DNA from: Exophiala sp. HKRS030
Lineage: Eukaryota > Ascomycota > Eurotiomycetes > Chaetothyriales > Herpotrichiellaceae
Reading direction: 5' to 3'
Assembly: GCA_023897205.1 (NCBI GenBank)
Contig: JAHWDD010000003.1
Location: forward strand, 2,731,665 to 2,795,664
Length of the DNA stretch: 64,000 bases
The notes beneath the pieces are model-generated. The model searched no databases. It was not told the DNA's origin and saw only the letters and a list, made by a program, of their open reading frames with translations. The position numbers and the translations under genes were made by a program. Each line of letters starts with the position of its first letter. Positions within the stretch are counted from its first letter, which is position 1. Below, piece by piece: positions 46,017 through 57,758 of the stretch.

Positions 46017-47602
46017 CTAATGCGATGATGGATCTGGGACTTCTATTTTGACCATATGTTCTGCCATGAACCACTCATGGCAGTCATCTTGTTGCCATTT
46101 CCTGATCTGGTGGAATATGGCCGGACGTCCATCTGCGTCCTCAAGCTCGACAAATTGGCTCCAGTTGATCCGGTTATGTTCGGATGGAAAGTCCATCGAG
46201 GCGGGCTGTAGGGAGAATTTGCCATGAATATCACCAGATTCCTCGATTGCCACACTCCATTCGGCCAATTCGGCCATCAGATCCGCGTCCCAAGTGTTCT
46301 CCATCTTAGTTCCACATCGGAGTAACGAGATCGCTTGCCGACGGACAATGGGGTGTCGACATTTGACTGCGACCGCGAACAATGTAGGAATAACTCGGGT
46401 TTCAAACATAAATAATGCTCTTGATTTTCCCTTGTTCGTCGCGATAATGCGGCCAGCGTGGTCGACGATTGCTTGAAAATGCGGGAGATAGTCGTCATAT
46501 ACTGTTTCATACATATCAAGATGCGTTGACAGTAAAATGAAATAGTGGCCATACGCCACATGCGGAAGCGAATAAGCCTCAACTTCCGACGTAGACTCCG
46601 AAATAGTAGTCATTGGTTCGAATGCTGAATACCACTTCGCGAAATGTGCTTGGAGTTGACGCTGTCGTGCAACCAACTCTGGTGGCGGGATCCAATCTTT
46701 CCCTTGATTAAATGTGATAGTTCTGACATCCATAACGAAATCGTGCGCTGCGAATACTAAATCAGACAATCGAGCCCTAGCATCAGCAAGGCTAGGAAAA
46801 ATTGTCTCTGTCTGTTCGGTGATTGCCTTCTGATCGATGGGGAGTCTCTGAGACGTCGACATGTTGTGCAGTAAAGCGCGTACAGCGCTCTCGAGATGAG
46901 CATCTGAGCTTGTCACGTGGTGACCCGGAGTCTGTCGCTCACCCAACACTCCCATCATCGCTACTGCTCGCTGATAAAGGGCTATCGCCTGTGCCTCGTT
47001 GCGCTGCATGCATTCAATACATATGTAGAGGATGGAAGAGATCACCGCAGTCGAGGAGCGTGTAGTTGATTGCTTCAGGTGCAAGCGTAACTCAGCGATC
47101 GATCGTCCGTACCATGTGAGAGCCTTACGGTGTTCTCCATCGATTGCAACGGGCCTCTTGGTTCCCGGCAACAAGAAGGTATGCAAGTGCTGTGACCGTT
47201 GTATCAGATATGATAATGAAATGACGGCGTTCCAGATTATGGGATCCGAATGGCACATCTGTGGAACCAATTGGCGCCAAAAGTTTCCATCGACCAAGTG
47301 GGATGACTTGGGCACAACTTGCTGAATAAAGTATTCGAAACATCGTACTTCAATTCCTTCCACATTTTCGTAAGTTGGAATTTGTTTCATGTACATAGTC
47401 GCGGCGTTTTCAGCGGACTGTCGACCATGTATTTTATCGGTACGAATGTAACCATCGCATTTTCTCCCAGTCGTTAGACATCTTTTGCAATAGGGCGTAG
47501 CTCATCACATTTGATTTTCCTGATCTTACAAGTAATGCACCCATCGTTAGATTTCCTGCTCCCGAGCTGGCCTTGTCGTTGTCGTAATTTACCCGCGACC
47601 AT
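46017..47602 (-). CDS. Zn2Cys6 transcription factor
   Basis: This regulator of about 528 residues is intronless. The ATG at 47602 is followed by a basic stretch and the zinc cluster CITCKIRKIKC, six residues, then CKRCLTTGRKC, a textbook CX2CX6CX6CX2CX6C motif ending in DGY. The frame breaks inside the cluster at the G run 47493-47495: the first half reads to CDELRP and then hits a stop, while the second half (YCKRC) lies one frame over. One added base repairs it exactly. The regulatory region continues to 46017 and includes YIQRSQHL-like and ALYQRAVAMMGVL helices typical of fungal factors with the C-terminal DUF3468/Fungal_trans_2-like layout. No target can be named. A CACGTG word lies about 200 bp upstream (near 47804). 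Confidence 0.85.
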
Positions 47603-48264
47603 TGCTATAATTCGGCATGACAGACTAGCCTTTCGTAAGGTCGGCCAGTCAAGGCTTAAGTGGTCTTGATTTGTGATGGCCTGGAAGCGTTGCGAGTGTA
47701 GTCGAGTTAGGGTTGAGACTCAGAAGAAACTCGGAGGTTTGCCTAGACATAAGCCCGTGTGGCCCCTTTTCTTGGGGACGCTGGTTTCCGACTGACATAT
47801 CTTCACGTGACCAAGGTGTTTACTTAACCGCAGCCGGCCACTGAAACATCGAGCGCCTCTAACGATTGCAATGTGGCCTTGTGTCGTACCATTGCTGTGA
47901 GCGAGTTATAACGGCAAGTTCGCATCCGATAGGAAATATCTGAAATTTGAGGGACCCGACAGAGGAAGACCCAAATGTTGTACGTCGAAATAACCTCCGC
48001 TAGGGCTCCCATTCAACAATGAACTCACACATGTCACCAACGTGACTCCTACGAGGCTTCTGGCATCTACCTCATCCAATCTGTATATTCCAGCTGTGCA
48101 GACTTCAGAAGTTCTTTGATTGGCTTTCCTAGGCTTTGAAGGTACACAATGTTCTCAAATTTTTGTTTCGTCAAGCAGGCCCGACGTGAGACTCAATCGC
48201 CTCTCCAAGATTAAGTACCCTCCGCTTGACGAGATTGACATTTCGTCAACAGACACACTGCTCT
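47603..48264. other. No gene seen; promoter of the third regulator
   Basis: This 662-bp spacer between the regulator start and the 3' end of the STAND gene has no supported coding region. Confidence 0.45.
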
Positions 48265-48995
48265 TCAAGAATTATCAACACCGCCAGCAGCTAGTAGCGC
48301 ATTTACCACATTTTCATGGCCAGCATTTCGTGCCGCGCGTAGTGCATTTCCTAGGAACCCTCCCGTGCCCTCCCTGCGTATTGACATCCGCCCCAGCACC
48401 CAATAGCATTTGCACCACAGCGTGATGGCCACGATATGATGCTGCTTGCAGAGCACTGCAATACTCTTCTCCTCGAGCATTGACATCGGCACCAGCTTCC
48501 AGGAGTATCTTCACTATTGTCCCATGGCCGCGTTCCGATGCCGCCTGAAGTACAGTACCATAATCCCCTCCCTGCACATTGGCATCTGCCCCAGCCCCAG
48601 AAGCATCTTGACAATCACCTCATGGCCTCGTAGTGATGCTGCTTGTAGTGCGCTGCTATACTGTCCTCCGGACGCGTCAACATCCGCGTTGGAATCCAGT
48701 AGCAATTTCACCACTTTCTCGTGGCCACGATCGGACGCTGCACAAAGTGCAGTTCCATACTGTCCACCCAGGGCATCAATCTTCGCCCCAAAGTCCAGTA
48801 GCATTTTGACTACATTTTCGTAGCCACATATAGCTGCTGCATATAATGCATGCCCATATCGTCCGCCTACAATATTGACGTCTGCACGGGCATTTAGTAG
48901 CGTCTTTACCACTGCTTCGTGACCACCATATGATGCTGCCTGTAGTGCGGTCCCATACCGTCCTCCTTGAGCATTGACATCAATCGCTCCTCGGA
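48265..48995 (-). repeat. Ankyrin-repeat coding array, about seven units
   Basis: Seven consecutive units of about 33 codons follow the pattern ADVNxxGGxYGxALQAASxxGHExVVKxLLxA. They are similar at the DNA level as well, which is usual for fungal STAND genes and makes the region prone to unit gain and loss. Both frameshifts of this gene fall inside or at the end of the array. Confidence 0.75.
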
Positions 48996-51327
48996 TGATT
49001 TTCTCAACAACTGCTGGTATTCCAATTCGTGCTGAGTAGTAGAGAGGTGCGGCTAAGTCCGAAGCTGAAATGGATGGATCAAACCCCTGCCACGGCTTGT
49101 CTATGTTGAACAGCTGTACCCATGACAGCAAAGAATCATCCTCTGCCGTCAAGAGTTGTGATGCAAGATCGATCAATGTTGTGTCAGGAATGCCTTCGAT
49201 GGAGTGCAAGTGCTGCCACCAGTACCGTGCTGCATAAGCCGAGAGTGGATATCTCTTGATGCTTTCTTCCGTCAAAGGTCGTTCGCGACATAGATGAAGC
49301 AAGTAACGTAAACAGCTTTCTGCGACAAAGGATTGGCAGAGTCGTAAGCCAAAATTTAGATTGAAGGCACAGCGCTCAGACAGGAGGAATTGCTTGACAG
49401 AAAAGTGTGCCAGCTGAACTCGAAATTTATGTTCACCATTCCTATGGTCATCGCTGATGCTGTCATGACCCTCTTCACTGACAGCATTGAGACTGATCAA
49501 ACTGGAGCAAATAACCGTAATATCTGTAGGATCTGGGAGGAGTTCTTCAGGAGAAAATCCTCCTTGATCGCCAGTATCTATCGCAAGAATGTCAACCATT
49601 TCTGTCAAGGACAAAGGATGTTGGGAAAAGCAAAGCCATTGCAGCGCGCGTAAGGCATCTGGGAGCTGTCCGATCAAGTCAAGACCTTGTAATATCCGAT
49701 TGTATGTCTCGTCCAGAGTCTTCGGTAAGGACAACAGTGCCTTTCTGAGGGCACTTAACTTTACACATTGACGAATAATCTCTAGCTGGCAATAAACCCA
49801 ACGAAACCTGATTGAACATTAGCACGCGAACAGGGAATTGCACTAGCCATTCATACATGCCATCGGCTTTGTCCATCAAAGCAGTCGTGATTTCGCTCTG
49901 CACCAAAGCTGGCCATTTCCTCAATCTTGTATCTGCTGCCATCCGGTCGCGAATGTAGATACGTATATCAGTGTCTACAATATCGCTCTGAATGTCGATA
50001 TTTTGCACAGCAATGGACCCCAGTTCATCTTCAATGTCTTTTTCTCTGCGACTTGTGGCTAATACATGGAGGCCTTGAGGTTTGGAGGAGACTAATTCCC
50101 GGATGAAAAAAAGGAGGCTTTCGCGATCCGTGCATTCATCTAGAGCATCAAGAATGATAAATTTCTGTCCTGGAAAAGCTACTGCTTCTCTAAGCATTGA
50201 AAGGAAAACGTCTTCCGCTGGCTGCTGCTGTCCGTTATTGCATTTTTGATATAAAATCTCAAGCTTCTGAAACGTGTCTGGGGCTTGTAGCGCAAGTTGG
50301 AATAGTAATGACCGAATGGCTTTTCCAGATGACTGCTTCTCCACATCGTTGAAATCGAAATAAAAATAGCTCACCATCGTGTCAGGATATGATTCTTTGT
50401 ACCAGAGAATATGGTTGAGCGATGCCGCACTAATCCACTCGTTAATTGTTGTAGTTTGGTGTCCCCTTGATCTTACCTCAAGACTGTCTTACCGCAGCCG
50501 GCTTACAGAATGTTAGCTTCAGTAGTTGCCTCTGGAAAGTTGACTTACCGCTCCTATGGAGCCACATTAGTGAAGACATCGAATTCTTCCAGTTTGCGAA
50601 GTCTGAGCCTTTCAATAGCCACTGGCCAGTATTAGGGTGCCGTTTATATAGAGCCGCTTGATAATTTGTGGACGGATCTGGTATCCTCAACCATTGCGAC
50701 AGTCTGATCTGCTGCCCTTCTGAGAAACGCATATTAGGCTAGACCTCGACCAACGCAATCCTATGGACTTACGATCCATCTGGGTCTGCCATCGCTCCAT
50801 GCCAATGCAGAGTTGCTGAGTTTGTTCTTCGATACTTGCGACGCCCTTGCCTAAGTCTCTTGACAAGGCGCTTGTGAAAATCAGTGGGCGTCATGTCCGT
50901 GAAGCAATCGCACCTACACTAGGTCATTTGTCATGGCACAATTGATGAGCGACTTCAAGCGCTCCATCCGAGCCAATGCATTCTCCACTTCTCGTTTGGT
51001 GAGCTGCCACCGTATTACTGAGAGTATCTGGTCTCGCTGCCTTGATGGTGATATATTATTCACAATAGTCTCAAGAATCGACTTGAATTGATCCAGTAGT
51101 CCATTGTGCGTGCCAAGTAGTTTTACCTCATTGAACCACGGATCGTTGTTTTGGGCTTCTTCGACCCGGAAGCGCAGAGAGATCAGGAGGCTGTAAAGAT
51201 TACTGGCCTCAACTGCAAGTTTTTTCTGCTCTGCGGTTGCATGTCTTGTTTGATTGATACAGCTTATGAGAGTTGAAGTGAGCTGCAGGACAGCAATAAT
51301 ACTGGCCGTTAGAGATAAGGGGTCCAT
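48265..51327 (-). CDS. NACHT-ankyrin STAND (NLR-like) protein
   Basis: This protein of about 940 residues has exons 51327-50918, 50870-50773, 50719-50549, 50501-50477, 50429-49857 and 49807-48265; the introns are 47-53 nt and all phases agree. The N-terminal 150 residues match fungal STAND N-domains of the PigL_N/Helo-like type (DPLSLTASIIAVLQLTSTLI). The linker RLSQWLRIPDPSTNYQAAL leads to NACHT with Walker A SAGCGKTVL, carried on a 25-nt microexon, and Walker B KFIILDALDE. Seven ankyrin repeats close the protein. Such proteins act in fungal self/non-self recognition and regulated cell death. The repeat region has a one-base break in C run 48595-48598. A second shift near 48355-48380, before GNALRAARNAGHENVV, needs one extra base removed or two added. 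It may therefore be functional or recently decayed. Confidence 0.83.
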
Positions 51328-51780
51328 AGAGCAGATTGCGGGTTCAACTAGAACATATTTCCAATGGATACGGTTGTCGCTGAATGCTGGAAGCGAAGCA
51401 GAGGCAATCCTTGTCCAAGATCTAGTAGGGGTCCTGCGTGGAGTGTTTAATTCTGGGATCTCGTGGTCGGAGGATCATTTTTGTTCTTCACATGCCATCT
51501 TCAACATGTTCTTGAATGACTAGGCATTTTTCGTGGACCACGAGAGACCACAGTAAAGACGAGGATCATTACAACACGTTCTGTGTACTTTGGTGGAGGT
51601 GGAGGCAGCATAGGGCGGCATCAGGCTTTGGCAGCCTCTCCTAAAAGCAGCCAGAAGTTTGTACTTCTTGGCGGAAGTCGTATGATGTCTCGATCGAGGT
51701 CTTATTCGTCTCCGAGGATTTCCATACAAGCGAGTGCTGTATCAATTTACCACATCGTCGCCGCATGACCCTGTCGACAC
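51328..51780. other. Divergent promoter of STAND gene and MSS51
   Basis: This 453-bp spacer separates two divergent starts and holds no supported gene. I see no named regulatory motif. Confidence 0.45.
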
Positions 51781-53595
51781 ATGGAGAGCCTTTATACTTG
51801 TTTAAGGTGCACAAGGACCCTTGCGGCGGTGTCAAGACAACGTGCAGGCAGTAGACTCTCCAGGCCGCCTAATCGAAGCCGTTGGTTTACTTCGAGCTCC
51901 GTATCCTACAATCCTCCAAAGAAATCGAACACTGTTCTGCGTACAAGACAGCTAGAGAGCTCTCAGGCATCTCTACGAGCCTCCTCAACCTCTGCTGCGC
52001 CATTGGAAGAGCCCGATAACTTTGAGCGACATAATATCCCACCCACAGATTATGGTGAATGGCGCGCTCATGGACGAACCCTCCTCAAACCGGACAATCT
52101 TTTCCATCCTTTTTCGAAATCCCCAATTCCCGAAATTCGACAGAGAGCACGTTATATGAGGCAGCATGCACTTTGTCCACACCCTGCACATCAACAAACC
52201 CGAGTCCCAATCTCGCCACACGATCCCGAAGCCCGAAAAATCATTGGAAAGAGCACACAACCACCGTCACACGTCAGCTTTGAATGTCCCGACTGTGGAA
52301 TTGCTACATATTGTTGTGAAGAGCATTGGGCGGATGACTTCGAAGCACACCTGGAGATTTGTGACACATTAAGACAGATCAACGAGGATGACCACGATTT
52401 GAGATCTGGAAGATGGTTTCCCGAGTTTGAGTATCCCGGTCCACAGATTGACGAGATTCTGGTGAACCTAACCAGTTGGGACACCTTTCTATACACACGA
52501 CAATTCGAAGCTATCAATGCGGACCGCAGCATGCGACAAGCAACCCGATTGCTTAGTTATCCCTTGACAGTCGGCAGCATTTTGCACGAGTTAAGCCCGT
52601 ACAATATTCGAAGCGGTGGCAGGCTTACAGCCGAAGGGTTGAAGAGTCTAAGCGGTATGTCTTTTGTGTTGTTTGGGATCAATCGTGCTGACTGCCCTAG
52701 CTTTACGATATACTCTCCACCCCCCACGACAGGGTCAAGGAACAAGTGTAGCAGGCTTGAGATTGTCGAGCCCTCCTGTTCGAGTATTCATCCTGGGAGC
52801 TCGTGCGGAATCTTCCCTGCCACGTGAAGTGTGGACTCAGCTCAATTACATCTTCCCTCGGGCGACAATCCACCTCATTTTTATTGGGCCCGAATCCATG
52901 GTGAACCGGGACGGAGAATATCCTCTCCCAGAGCGTACCCCGGCGAACCCATTCGGAGCAATTGTGGAAGATCGGATATCGGATAAGATGAAGATCACGA
53001 CGTATGTCGAGTATTTCCATACGTTGCACGAGGCCAAACAATTCTACCCCTATGATCCATATTTCGACTGTTTCATGCTGTATCATCCAGGACTGGGCCA
53101 TCCTGCGTCATCACGTGAATGGGAAGAGACGCTTCCACAGCTTTTGGAGACCAAGGTTCCTATCATTGCTACTGGATACACGGAGTGGGATATGCATCGG
53201 GATTGGCAGTGGGTAATGGAGAAGTGCGCAGGGGAGGTGGACCTTTTGATGGAACCTGGGGAGAATAGGTTCCGATCACTACGGTGGGACTTGAATGACC
53301 TAGACCCTCAGGATATAAGCTGTGGCAACTGGGGGTCTGGGCATTTCGAGGAAAGAGGTATGTCGCCGCCACGGTCAACGTGAAACTGTTGGCAAACGAC
53401 TGACTTTGAATGACAGATATGAAGCTACTCATCAAGATGTTGAATAAAGCAGGGATGTTGCACATGTGTAAGGATACTCGTTGGACGCATCAGTGCTGCG
53501 CACACTGTACAAAAGATTCTATAGACTCAGATGCCATGGAAGGTTGTCGATCGCATTCCAAGTCGCGTGATGGTCTGCATGAGGTAGCATCATGA
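51781..53595 (+). CDS. MSS51: Mitochondrial COX1 translational activator MSS51-like, MYND-type zinc finger
   Basis: This 569-residue protein matches fungal Mss51, which activates COX1 mRNA translation and couples it to cytochrome oxidase assembly in mitochondria. Exons are 51781-52654, 52701-53357 and 53417-53595, with introns of 46 and 59 nt. The Arg/Ser-rich N-terminus is a likely import signal. The zinc-finger region (about residues 130-195) shows CPHP, FECPDCGIATYCCEEHW and HLEICDTLRQ. Then come the family segments SWDTFLYTRQFEAINADRSMRQ, YPLTVGSILHELSPYN and VRVFILGARAESSLPREVW. The frame is intact, including across a C6 run near 52718-52723. The final exon (residues 511-569) is Cys-rich and less certain. 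Yeast Mss51 has Cys-Pro heme motifs near its N-terminus; only part of that pattern is seen here. Confidence 0.87.
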
Positions 53596-55122
53596 ACAGA
53601 AAGGGAGTCGTCCCCATGAAGCCAGTGTCGACCACGCGTGCAAGATTCTTGGGTGAAGAACGCCTCGAAATTTGCCGACATCTGTGGACAGTTCTGATAT
53701 GATAACTTCCAACACGGAGCGAGTATACCCCGCGTTTCAGCAAGTTTAAGTTGGTGGATCACAACAATCTTTGCCTGTCTGCCTTGCCAATGCCACAATA
53801 CACCATTGCCAATGGGAATAATCAAAATGCCATGAAAAACTAACCGAAACTTTGACTACACCACTATTGTACAGTGGCAGTTCGCCTTGGATGACCATCC
53901 AGGTGTAGATCTCACCATAGAAAAGATACTAGTCAGTGCCAATCATGCAGATGTATAAACGACAAGGTTCAAAAACTCGGAGCTTTGAGCCAATTTGAGG
54001 GATACGAGGATACGAGGACTTGTACGAGCTAGTTAGGGCGCTACAGCCTACCGAGATGCTGGGTTTTCTTTGTCATTTGGGCCCTGAGATGCTCAGCCCC
54101 AATGCAGTTTGAGAATGGCCGCGGATGGCGCAACTTAAGCACTCTCAAGCACTCTGATTCCGAGTACGATGCACACGGAAAGATTGTGCCGAGTTGGAAG
54201 AAATTTGGCATTGAACAGTCATCTGGTCCGGATTGCCCGATGAATGGATGACATGGCGCTGATGGGACGAAGGACGTGACGTTCTAGAAGATAGGTCAAG
54301 ACCAACGAGTGATTATCCAACAACGGAGAGTGGCGGGAGGAAGAGTCGATGATGTCAACTTGTCGAGAGTGAGAAGAGCGAAAATGATGCTTTGATTCCC
54401 TCGAGGCACCCAAGGAGGTAGAGACAACTCAGGGTAGCCAGTTAGAAACAAGCTAATCAGAAGGGCCAGTTTTGCGTACCAATCAGCATAGCCATTCTGA
54501 CAATTAAGCGGCCTTAGTGGGAGATCCTCCGGGCAGTGCTTTTAGGTACCATCTCCCGAGTGTCCTGCCTAACAGGGACCTAACAGGGACCTAACAGGGA
54601 CCTAACAGGGACCAGGACGGACCTAAAGTGAAGGCCAAGGACGCCTGGCATGACGAGCACCGCTCTACCTCCGCTTAGCACGTCCACTAATCAGATTCAC
54701 CAGGCAGGAACGCGGGTGCTTAGTTTCTGTGGCGAGGCCGAGGGCGTCATCGACCCTTCCTCGTCTGTCCAATGAAACTGCAACACATCCGGGCATGGCC
54801 CTCCTAGATCCCTCCCTTTACTCAAATACCATCGCTTGCAACCACACTCGTTTCAATTCAGCGCATCCTGTTCTTCCTGAAACATATAAGCGGACTGTCA
54901 GCATCTACTTTCTCGTTTGTTGTCTCGTCACATATTGAACATACATACATTCACGACTTGCACATTGCAAACCAGCGAACATACACGTATCGCCGACTCA
55001 AATAACTTCGTCGCATTTGATCTACAACCAACTTCCTTGCGCGCTCTGCGCCACCGACAGCTCCCTTGAAAACACTCGTCGTTCTTCGACTATTTCAAAT
55101 AAAACGCACACACACAGCAAAG
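53596..55122. other. No gene seen; promoter of the surface-protein gene
   Basis: This spacer of about 1.5 kb holds no supported gene. It contains the 11-bp tandem repeat listed separately, and the last few hundred bases form the leader of the surface-protein gene. Confidence 0.45.
54568..54611 (+). repeat. Tandem repeat, four copies of an 11-bp unit
   Basis: The unit CCTAACAGGGA is repeated four times head to tail without mismatch, followed by a partial unit. It lies about 510 bp upstream of the surface-protein start. It contains the word CTAACAGGG, somewhat like a telomere-type repeat, but the unit length and context argue against telomeric origin. Confidence 0.9.
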
Positions 55123-55932
55123 ATGAAGTTCTCATTATCATTATTGGCCGCGGCCGTCTACCTCTCCACGTTAGTCGCAGCCGCACCACCCACAATCCCT
55201 CAGTCCGGTATTTCAAACCGAGATGTCTCCTCGCCTCTCGACTCGTTACATTCATTAGAAAAGCGTAAAGGCGGCGGCGGAGGTAAAGGCGGCTCAGCGT
55301 CCAGCGGTGGTGGGCGGACGGGGTCGAGCGGTGGGCGTTCGTATTCATATCAGTCCAACTCCATGGCTGGTGGGCGTACCATCTCTGGTTCAGGAACACC
55401 CAAGGCATTTGGGAACAGATACACCGGCGGCGCCGTCGTCCCATATCCCGCAGGCGGACGGTCGCCGACCCGCGGCATTACGCCTTACGCCCTTCCCATC
55501 GCTGCTGTCGCCTTCTTTCCCGGAATCTGGCTTTACAGTACCGTCTATGCTTATCCTTACGGCTATCCCTATTATTACTACCATAACGGTCGGAATCAGA
55601 CCACCAACGTGACCTGTCTGTGTCAACAGTACCAGGTCTGTGGTTGTGATCCCGATAGTGACGATGCTGGAAACAGCACGTTCCTCGATCAGCTCATCAC
55701 CAACGGTACAGGACAGCCGGTTAATAGCACGAACGTCCGCACTGTTGATTTCGGCAATGGTACATCCGCCACATATATCAATGGAAGTCTCGAGAACGGT
55801 ACCACTGCTGATGGTGGTACTGAGCCTTCCAATGATAGTCAGGTCAGCGGTGCTGTCCGCTTGGCCGCAGAGTATGGCGGCTACTGGGTCATGATCGCCA
55901 CTGTGGTACTCGGCAGCTTAATGGCGGCCTGA
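55123..55932 (+). CDS. DUF7732-like secreted, probably GPI-anchored surface protein
   Basis: This 269-residue protein has a clear signal peptide (KFSLSLLAAAVYLSTLVAA, about residues 2-20). A dibasic Kex2-type site (LEKRKG) follows near residue 48, then a Gly/Ser-rich segment. A central hydrophobic and Tyr-rich part (LPIAAVAFFPGIWLYSTV, YPYGYPYYYYH) precedes the Cys motif CLCQQYQVCGCD. Many N-glycosylation sequons (NGT, NVT, NST) and a C-terminal hydrophobic tail of GPI type complete it. This layout matches the fungal DUF7732 family as I recall it. The start is taken at 55123 rather than an in-frame upstream Met because the signal peptide then lies at the N-terminus. A cell-wall or surface role is likely; nothing more specific is shown. 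Confidence 0.85.
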   Translation: MKFSLSLLAAAVYLSTLVAAAPPTIPQSGISNRDVSSPLDSLHSLEKRKGGGGGKGGSASSGGGRTGSSGGRSYSYQSNSMAGGRTISGSGTPKAFGNRYTGGAVVPYPAGGRSPTRGITPYALPIAAVAFFPGIWLYSTVYAYPYGYPYYYYHNGRNQTTNVTCLCQQYQVCGCDPDSDDAGNSTFLDQLITNGTGQPVNSTNVRTVDFGNGTSATYINGSLENGTTADGGTEPSNDSQVSGAVRLAAEYGGYWVMIATVVLGSLMAA

Positions 55933-57167
55933 AGAATTTGAGAGACGAATGTTGGTTGCTTTTCTGTTTGGGCCTGCGTGCATAAGCAATTGTGACATGG
56001 TCACCTATTTCACGACTTGAATGCCGAGAACTGTCTCTGGTTCCATGGGGGTCCTTTTGCTTTCGACAGATTCTGGATAACCTGTAGACCGTGGCTGTAT
56101 GATACCCTGGAGTTCCTGGTTTTACTTGATTTGGAAAATAGTTTTACATTGTCAAGGACCTTTATGGTGCGGAAGAGCATTCAGAGGCACTGCAAACAAG
56201 ACGTGTGCCAAATCCTTGAATAATGAATATATACCTTACCCAACCCTCCTTAACAAATTCCTATCATTCCACCTCCCTTTTGTTGCAAGCTACCATGATG
56301 TCGAATGCTCGAATGCTCGAATATATGACAATACAACTAAAGCCTATTGTGACAACGATGGCAGTGACAATACCAGCAATTCAGACTCAATCTATTCACC
56401 TCCATGCCATTGTAATTAGTAGTCATTCACTATTAGGGCCTCTAACTACATAGTAAATACATAGCTTTGAACCAATCGACCGTGTCCACTTGGCAGGGAA
56501 ATCATCAGCCCGTGTCATAAAAAAATGCTATCATCAACCAACCAACCAACCTGTATGTGGTAGACCCCTTGCCCAAAAGAAAAGATAACAACGACGGCCC
56601 GCTCGACGACTCTGTTCTTGTCATCGAGATTGTAAGTACCGCCGGATGCTGGATTCGTGCGTTTGGATACATCAGAAGGTCCCACTGTCCACCGGATCTT
56701 GGCCTTAGCACACGCGGTTCCCTGGCGGTATGTGTCATCCTGTTTGTGGTCATGTACTGGTGAGATATTCCGGTTATGCGCGTAGATATCAATCGATGAG
56801 ATGCTATATTTTCATGCCGACTATGGGTTGGCTTCATATTTGTCGTGAGCTCACCCTCAAATATATGCGATCTCTGCCACGGCGAAGTTGTTCGATCCCT
56901 CATCTCACCGGCGATTTCCGACCAAATTCTGGAGGAAATAGCAGCAGCTATCACAAAGAGTCAAAAGAGTGCTGTTTGAGGTAAATTGTGAACAGCCTAG
57001 CGCCCAACTCGTCTGCGTATATTAATGTCATTTAGAATCATGAAAGAGGAAGCAAGATTTGTTTTTCAGAAAACCTTCATGTGATAGTCGAAATGTCTTT
57101 TCTTTTTGGCTGTGTTATGGCCTGTCAGTGGTTCCCTTATGTACATGCGCCTGTAAATCCAGCACTT
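55933..57167. other. No gene seen; convergent 3' ends
   Basis: This 1.2-kb spacer lies between two convergent genes. The minus-strand frame 56505-56954 (149 codons) looks random in composition. A short GAATGCTC-type direct repeat occurs near 56302-56320. Confidence 0.45.
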
Positions 57168-57758
57168 CTATAGCTCAATCTTATCACCTGCTTGTCTTGC
57201 CTAGAAAATATGTTAGGAAATAAAACCATAAATTCAAAGGAAACTCGAAAAACGTACTCGGTGACCACCTGGCCCTCCAAGCTCCTTCTCTAGACCATCC
57301 TCATATTCAACAGGAACCGCCGGTTTGCCAGGAAATGTAAGGCGCACAAAGTATGAGATACCAAAGATAGCGCCAATGAATCCAGCCCATAACAGAGCAC
57401 CCCGAGCAGGGTCATGTGTGTGTAGTCTTCGAGTGCAAATATACCCAGAACTTCATTATCCTCGTGTACCGGCTCTCCAAAATTCCTTCGTTCTTGAGGA
57501 TCATCATATTCGCCATAAGGGTCCCGGTGCTGTCTCTTGATCGCTGGTGGGTTGATGTAGTTGCCATTCTTGAATTATTCGTCAGTCTGCTTGCTTGAGG
57601 TATAATCACAGAGAACCCACCATATCTGGATCATCCACCGGCGCTTCAGCTCTTCTGCTGAGTGCTGTTGAAAACTGAACTGTGGGAGTAAGTTGCCGTC
57701 GATTCAATGCGACTCGGGCTGACCGCGAAGCACTCTGTAATGCTCGTCGGGACAACAT
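57168..57758 (-). CDS. Complex I accessory subunit ESSS/NDUFB11
   Basis: This mitochondrial inner-membrane subunit of NADH:ubiquinone oxidoreductase has about 160 residues. Exons are 57758-57621, 57568-57258 and 57200-57168, with introns of 52 and 57 nt. The N-terminus (LSRRALQSASRSARVALNRR) is an import sequence. Conserved parts are YGEYDDPQERRNFGEPVHED and VLGIF, then one membrane helix (ALLWAGFIGAIFGISYFV) and KPAVPVEYEDGLEKELGGPG. One missing base in the G run 57409-57411 breaks the frame just before the helix, where THMT should continue as PARGALLWAG. Restoring it recovers the whole conserved C-terminus. It is divergent from SWR1. Confidence 0.86.

Noticed and set aside
48265..51327. Azaphilone pigment cluster, because the N-domain resembles PigL_N
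   Set aside because: That domain name comes from one family member; here it is part of a NACHT-ankyrin STAND protein with no polyketide genes nearby.
54568..54611. Internal telomere-like repeat
   Set aside because: The unit is 11 bp and lacks the TTAGGG unit of filamentous fungi; it is a simple tandem repeat.
56505..56954. A 149-codon minus-strand frame as a gene
   Set aside because: No recognisable motif, no signal peptide and a random-looking composition in a convergent intergenic region.
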